DNA from: Fratercula arctica
Lineage: Eukaryota; Chordata; Aves; Charadriiformes; Alcidae
Assembly (NCBI GenBank): GCA_947846985.1
Contig: CANTUZ010000001.1
Location: 39,394,727 to 39,458,726, forward strand
DNA length: 64,000 nt
Direction: 5' to 3'
Translations under genes and position numbers: made by a program
The notes under the pieces: generated by a model
The model's input: the letters and a program-made list of their open reading frames with translations, nothing else
Database searches by the model: none
What the model was told of the DNA's origin: nothing
Shown here: in pieces, positions 59,895-64,000 of the stretch
How positions within the stretch are numbered: position 1 is the first letter of the stretch
Layout: each line of letters begins with the position of its first letter

Positions 59895-62204
59895 CTAATC
59901 TAAAGCTACCCTCTTCTGTTTGAAGCCACCACCCCTCGTCCTATCACTACATGCCCTTGTAAAAAGTCCCTCCTCATCTCTCCTGTAGGCACCCTTGAAG
60001 TACTGGAATGCTGCTATAAGGTCTCCTTGGAGCCTTCTCTTCTCCAGGCTGAACAACCCCAACTGACTCAGCCTGCCTTCATAGGAGAGGTGCTCCAGCC
60101 CTCTAATCTTCATGGCCCTCCTCTGGACTTGGTCCAACAGTCCTTCTTATGTTGGGGTCTCCTAAGCTGAACACAGTACTCCAGATAGGGTCTCACAAGA
60201 GTGGAGCAGAAGGGCAGAATCACTTCTCTAGACCTGCTGGCCACACTTCTTTTGATGCAGCCCAGGATAAGATTGGCTTTCGGGACTGCAAGTGCACATT
60301 GCCGGCTCATGTTGAGCTTCTTATCCACCAACACCCCCAAGTCCTTCTCCTCAGGGCTGCTCTCAATCAATTCACCACCCAGCCTGCACAGCCTGCATTT
60401 GTGCTTGGGATTGCCATGACCCAGGTGCAGGACCTTGCACTTGGCCTGGTTGAACTTCATCACTCTGCTCGTCACTAGTCACCACTTGGACATCGAGCCA
60501 TATACTGCAACTTTTTGAGTGTGACCATCCAGCCAATTCCTCATTCACTGAGTGGTCCATCCATCAAATCCATGTCTCTCCAATTGAGAGACCAGGATGC
60601 CACGTGGGACAGTGTCAAATACTTTGCACAAGTCCAGGCAGATGATGTAAGTTGCTCTTCTCTTATCTACCAACGCTGTAACGCCAAAGTTTTCAGATAT
60701 GATTTGCCTTTACTGAAGCCATGTTGTCTGTCACTGATCACCTCCTTATTTCTTAAGTACCTTAGTATACTTCTGAGGAGGACCTGCTCCATGATTTTGC
60801 CAGGCACAGAGGTGAGATTGACTGGCCTGTAGTTTCCTGGGTCTTCTTTGTTTCCCTTTTTGAAAATGGGGTTACGTTTCCCCTTTTCCAGTCAGCAGGA
60901 ACTTCACCAGACTTTCATGACTTCTGAAATATGATGGATAGTGACTTAGTAACTTCATCTGCAAGTTTTCTTAGGACCCACAGATGTACCTCATCAAGTC
61001 CCATGGATTTCTGCACCTTCAGGTTCCTCAGATGGTGTTGAACCTGATCTCCTACAGTGGGTGGTACCTTATTCTTGCAGGCCCTGTCTTTGTCTTCTGT
61101 GACTTGAGTGGTGTGTCTAGAGCACTTGTGGGTGAAGAATGAGGTAAAGAAATTATTGAGTGTCTCAGCTGTCTTCATATCTCAGGTAACCAGGTCTCCT
61201 GTTTCCTTCTGCAGAGGGCCCACGATTTCCCCAGTCTCCTTTTATCACTGACATATGTGTAGAAGCTTTTCTTGTTGTCCTCGATGTCCCTGGACAGATT
61301 TAACTCTGGACTTTAGCTTTTCTAACCTAATCACTGGCTGCTCAGAAAATTTCTCTGTATTTCTCCCGGGTTACCTGTCCTTGCTTCCACCCTCTCTAGG
61401 CTTCCTTTTTCTTTTTAAGTTTCTCCAGGAGCAACTTGTTCATCCATGCAGGCCTCCTGGCATATTTACCTGACTTATTCTTGGTTGGGATGCATCGCTC
61501 CTGAGCTCGGAGGTGATCCTTGAATATTAAGAAGCTTTCTTGGGCCCCTCTTCCCCCCAGGGCTTTATCCCAAGGTACTCTACCAAGCAGAACTCCTGAA
61601 GTTCAGGGTATTGAGCTTGCTGTGTACCCTCCTTCCTGCTCTAAGGATCTTGAACTCCACTGTTTCATCGTCACTGCAGCCAAGGCAGCTCTTGAGTTTC
61701 ACATTCCTCGTCAGCCCCTCCTTGTTGGTGAGAACAAGGTCCATCATAACACCTGTCCTCCTTGGCTTCTCTGTCACTTGGAAACAGAAGTTATCATCAA
61801 CAGGTTCCAGGAACCTCCTGGATTGCCTCCTATGTTGTTCCTCCAACAGATATTGGGGTCATTTTAGTCCCCCATGAGGACTAGGGCTTGTTAAAATGAG
61901 GCTGCTCTTTACTGTCTATATAGGACCTCATCCGCTCAGTCTTCCTGGTGGGGTGGCCTGTAGCCGACCCCCACTGTAATGTCACCTGTCCCTGCCCTCC
62001 CTTTAATCCTGACCCATAATCTCTTCGATCCTCAACTATTCCTAGGCAGAGGTCTATGCACTCCAGCTGGTCATTGACACAGAAGGTGACACCCCCTCCT
62101 TGTCTCCCCTGCCTGTCCTTCCTTAAAGAGCCTGTATCCTTCCATTCCAACACTCCAGTCATAGAAGCCATCCCACTAGGTCTCCGTGATGCCCATAAGA
62201 TCAT
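59895..62204 (-). pseudogene. CR1 ORF2 remnant lacking the RT catalytic core
   Basis: The endonuclease begins about 62290 with KWAQLKCLYAKACSMGNK-like sequence, followed by YDLMGITETYWD, the family's metal-binding Glu motif. Later pieces are 61580-61846 (LVLTNKEGLTRN, DDETVEFKILRAG), 60915-61178 (HLWVLRKLADEVTKS), then after the deletion 60110-60475 ([28 protein letters not shown]) and 59895-60137. No FADD motif is left: the sequence passes from MKFNQAKC directly into the region coding the end of the NWL block at about 60476-60540. Confidence 0.85.
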
Positions 62205-62451
62205 AGCCCTGTAGGTGTGTGCATGTCTCTAACTCCTCATGTTTATTCCCCATGCTACATGCCTTTGCATAGAGGCATTTAAGTTGGGCCCACTTCCTGG
62301 ATGGAGTGGCTGGAATTCCTTTGTGCTGCACTTCAGGCGTTCTCTTGCTGAGCTATGATCCTTCTCCAGCTCTGGTCATCTATTGCTGGCACTGGCATCA
62401 AACTGGTAAGAGTGAGATGGATTGAAGTTCTCTCCCCTAGCTACTTTAGTT

Positions 62452-62874
62452 TAAAGCCCTCTTCATCAGATTGACAAGCCTATGACCAAAGATGCTCTTC
62501 CCCTTCTGTGACAGATGGACCCCATCAGGCTCCAGTAGACCTGGTTTCTCAAAGTGAGTCCCATGGTCTAAGTAGCTGAACCCCTGGCTGTGGCACCAGT
62601 CCTGTAACCATTTTCTGACTCAACAGATGCAGCTGGCCCTTTCAAACCCTTTCACTTTGACCAGGAGGACGGATGAAGAAACTACCTGCGCTCCGGAGTC
62701 CTTTATTGCTACTCCCAGGGTTCTGTATTCCTTCTTGACGCTCCTCATACTGCTTCTGGTGATATCACTGATGCCCATGTGAAACCACAGCAGCGGATAA
62801 TAGTCAGTGGACTGTATAAGGTTTGATAGTCTCTCGGTGACATTCCTGATACAAGCCCCTGGTAAGCAGCACAC
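62452..62874 (-). pseudogene. CR1 ORF1 C-terminal remnant, SGNH-esterase-like
   Basis: The minus frame 62620-62874 reads YYPLLWFHMGISDITRSS, a worn form of the GTND block of SGNH hydrolases (here GISD), then LGVAIKDSGAQVV. After an in-frame TGA (62620-62622) the same frame continues with WLQDWCHSQGFSYLDHG and GLLEPDGVHLSQKGKSIFG. DGVH is the DxxH catalytic block of this enzyme family. Esterase domains in ORF1 are known from CR1-like elements. Their role in retrotransposition is not settled. ORF2 begins about 150 bp downstream. Confidence 0.78.
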
Positions 62875-62890
62875 CTCTCTAGAGAATTCT

Positions 62891-63524
62891 CCAGATGTAA
62901 TTAATTGTCTAACCTAAAATAGCAGTCGAGGCTTTCACAATCAACTGTGAGAAATGCATGCTTTCAAAAGACTATTAACCTTTTTGCTGTTGCCCCACAC
63001 CTTTTCACACCTGGGGCCTCACATTTGTGCTTAAACAGTGACCTGCTTTCAAAAAAAATAAATAGAGTATCCTTCCACCCCGTTCACTCACAGCTGGTTC
63101 TTAACCTATTATATCAACCTATGCTGAAAGAATTCTCCTGGCTTCCAAAGTCCACATTTTGTCAGTCTAGGATTCAGGCATATCATCTTCTAGATATGAA
63201 ATCTAACCACTAGATTATCAGAATTATGCAGAATATTTAATTAAGATATGTATTTCATATGTTTGTGGGTTTATGTTGGATGTGCCAGGAGGATTAGATG
63301 GCATGCAAACTTGCATCTTGCTTTTGGCAACACGCATGCCTAAGGTATGCTTAAATTGAATTTAGGTCATCTAGATTTATCCTGTTATACCTTCACACAG
63401 ACTTTTTTCACACGCATTGAATTTCTTGGGTTTATTTTTGTGGTTTCATTTTAAAAAGTAAAATAATTCAGAAGTCTGTTTGGTGGAGGATTTTTTCTTC
63501 TTTCTTTTTTATCGAGCTTTCCAA
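62891..63524. other. Unique AT-rich DNA, no gene seen
   Basis: No repeat family or exon recognised in this stretch. Confidence 0.5.
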
Positions 63525-63548
63525 TTTTTTTTTTTTTTTTTTTTTTTT
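63525..63548. repeat. Poly(T) run, 24 nt
   Basis: T24 followed by CCCTTCCAG; it would serve as the polypyrimidine tract of the candidate micro-exon at 63558. Confidence 0.9.
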
Positions 63549-63557
63549 CCCTTCCAG

Positions 63558-63596
63558 GAAGAAGAGGAAATAAATCAGAACTACAAAAAGGAATGG
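63558..63596 (+). CDS. Candidate 39-bp micro-exon, gene not recognised
   Basis: A T24 run plus CCCTTCCAG gives a very strong acceptor, and GTAAAC (63597-63602) a fair donor after TGG. The exon is a multiple of three and in phase 0 reads EEEEINQNYKKEW, a charged peptide typical of in-frame alternative micro-exons. A second frame is also open (RRGNKSELQKGM). No protein recognised. The small size makes chance quite possible. Confidence 0.28.
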
Positions 63597-63602
63597 GTAA
63601 AC

Positions 63603-64000
63603 AATATTTCATCCTTTTATTTATTTTTCACTTAGCAAAAAGGACACTTTGAATGTGTTTTCTTACCATTTAAAAAATTATTTTTATGTGAGAATAAACC
63701 ATTATTTGGACAACTCTTAAAAATTTTACAAGCTTAAAAAGTCACATTCTTATTTTTTATTACCTGCTTTGAATATGTCCCACTTTTGAATGTATATTTC
63801 CACTTAGTGAGCCAAAAGAAGTCATTTTCAGGGGTGGATGAAAAATAGTTTTTTCTCACATAATTTCTGAGGATTCTGAACATTTTCTTTAGTGATGCCG
63901 AATCAGAGTGAAAATGTTCAAAATATGATGATGTCTTAAGGATAAAAATTGGACTGAATAAATTGAATATTTTTATTCATTTATTTTGGTTATTTTATTT
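63603..64000. other. Unique AT-rich DNA, no gene seen
   Basis: No repeat or exon recognised up to the window edge. Confidence 0.5.

Larger units (their letters stand above)
59678..62890 (-). mobile_element. CR1 retrotransposon, longest copy, ORF1 end to 3' end
   Basis: The 3' end (CATAGAATCATACAGTGATT, GGTTGGAAGGAACC) faces left. Reading right to left: ORF1 esterase-like end (62452-62874), start of ORF2 endonuclease (about 62200), endonuclease (61580-62204), linker (61240-61580), RT N-terminal part (60500-61180), then a deletion near 60476 that removes the PQGS and FADD blocks, then the C-terminal part (59790-60475). At 3.2 kb it is the most complete in layout, though worn. Confidence 0.9.

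Overview
The window reads as a piece of a bird (avian) nuclear genome: long AT-rich unique sequence with no dense gene content, peppered with Chicken Repeat 1 (CR1) non-LTR retrotransposons whose 3' ends carry the avian-type 8-bp repeat (AGAATCAT / ATTCTATG), plus solo LTRs that resemble avian endogenous retrovirus LTRs. No operon, CRISPR array, bacterial-type gene, tRNA or rRNA is visible. Almost all long open reading frames are either CR1 reverse-transcriptase fragments or translations of simple repeats. I cannot name the species or the host locus.

Layout. 1-9.4 kb: unique AT-rich DNA with one well-formed candidate coding exon (2384-2495, + strand) and a possible conserved non-coding block (6.77-7.11 kb). 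9.4-14.0 kb: CR1 cluster on the minus strand, with a solo LTR (9752-10240, 5-bp target duplication) inserted in one copy and a second CR1 lying against an ORF1 fragment. 14.0-18.9 kb: unique DNA with a perfect 16/5/16 hairpin. 18.9-21.4 kb: a CR1 scrap and the best-preserved CR1 open frame of the window, broken by one base in a 9-C run. 21.4-39.2 kb: mainly unique DNA, with a solo LTR (25632-26196), an old CR1 scrap and a candidate terminal exon with polyA signal on the minus strand (34577-34756).

39.2-42.7 kb: a 5'-truncated CR1 (+), a 746-nt almost pure purine tract (GAAA then GGAA/GGGA) and an ATTAATATCAAT-type satellite. 42.7-47.1 kb: unique. 47.1-50.0 kb: an old CR1 (+) split by a probable LTR with CCAAT boxes, TATA box and polyA signal on its minus strand. 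50.7-53.8 kb: a CR1 scrap, a candidate exon (51710-51783) and a 107-nt pyrimidine tract. 53.8-62.9 kb: nearly continuous CR1, three long copies in -, +, - order; the last retains remnants of ORF1 (SGNH-esterase-like), endonuclease and reverse transcriptase. 62.9-64 kb: unique DNA with a candidate 39-bp micro-exon (63558-63596).

How it works together: the transposons are dead or nearly dead copies. Candidate host exons occur on both strands; on the plus strand their reading phases do not join directly, so they are not shown to belong to one gene. The window is most simply intronic or intergenic DNA of large avian gene(s). I saw nothing that amounts to a novel biological system; the most useful leads are the candidate exons, the nested insertions and the very long homopurine tract.
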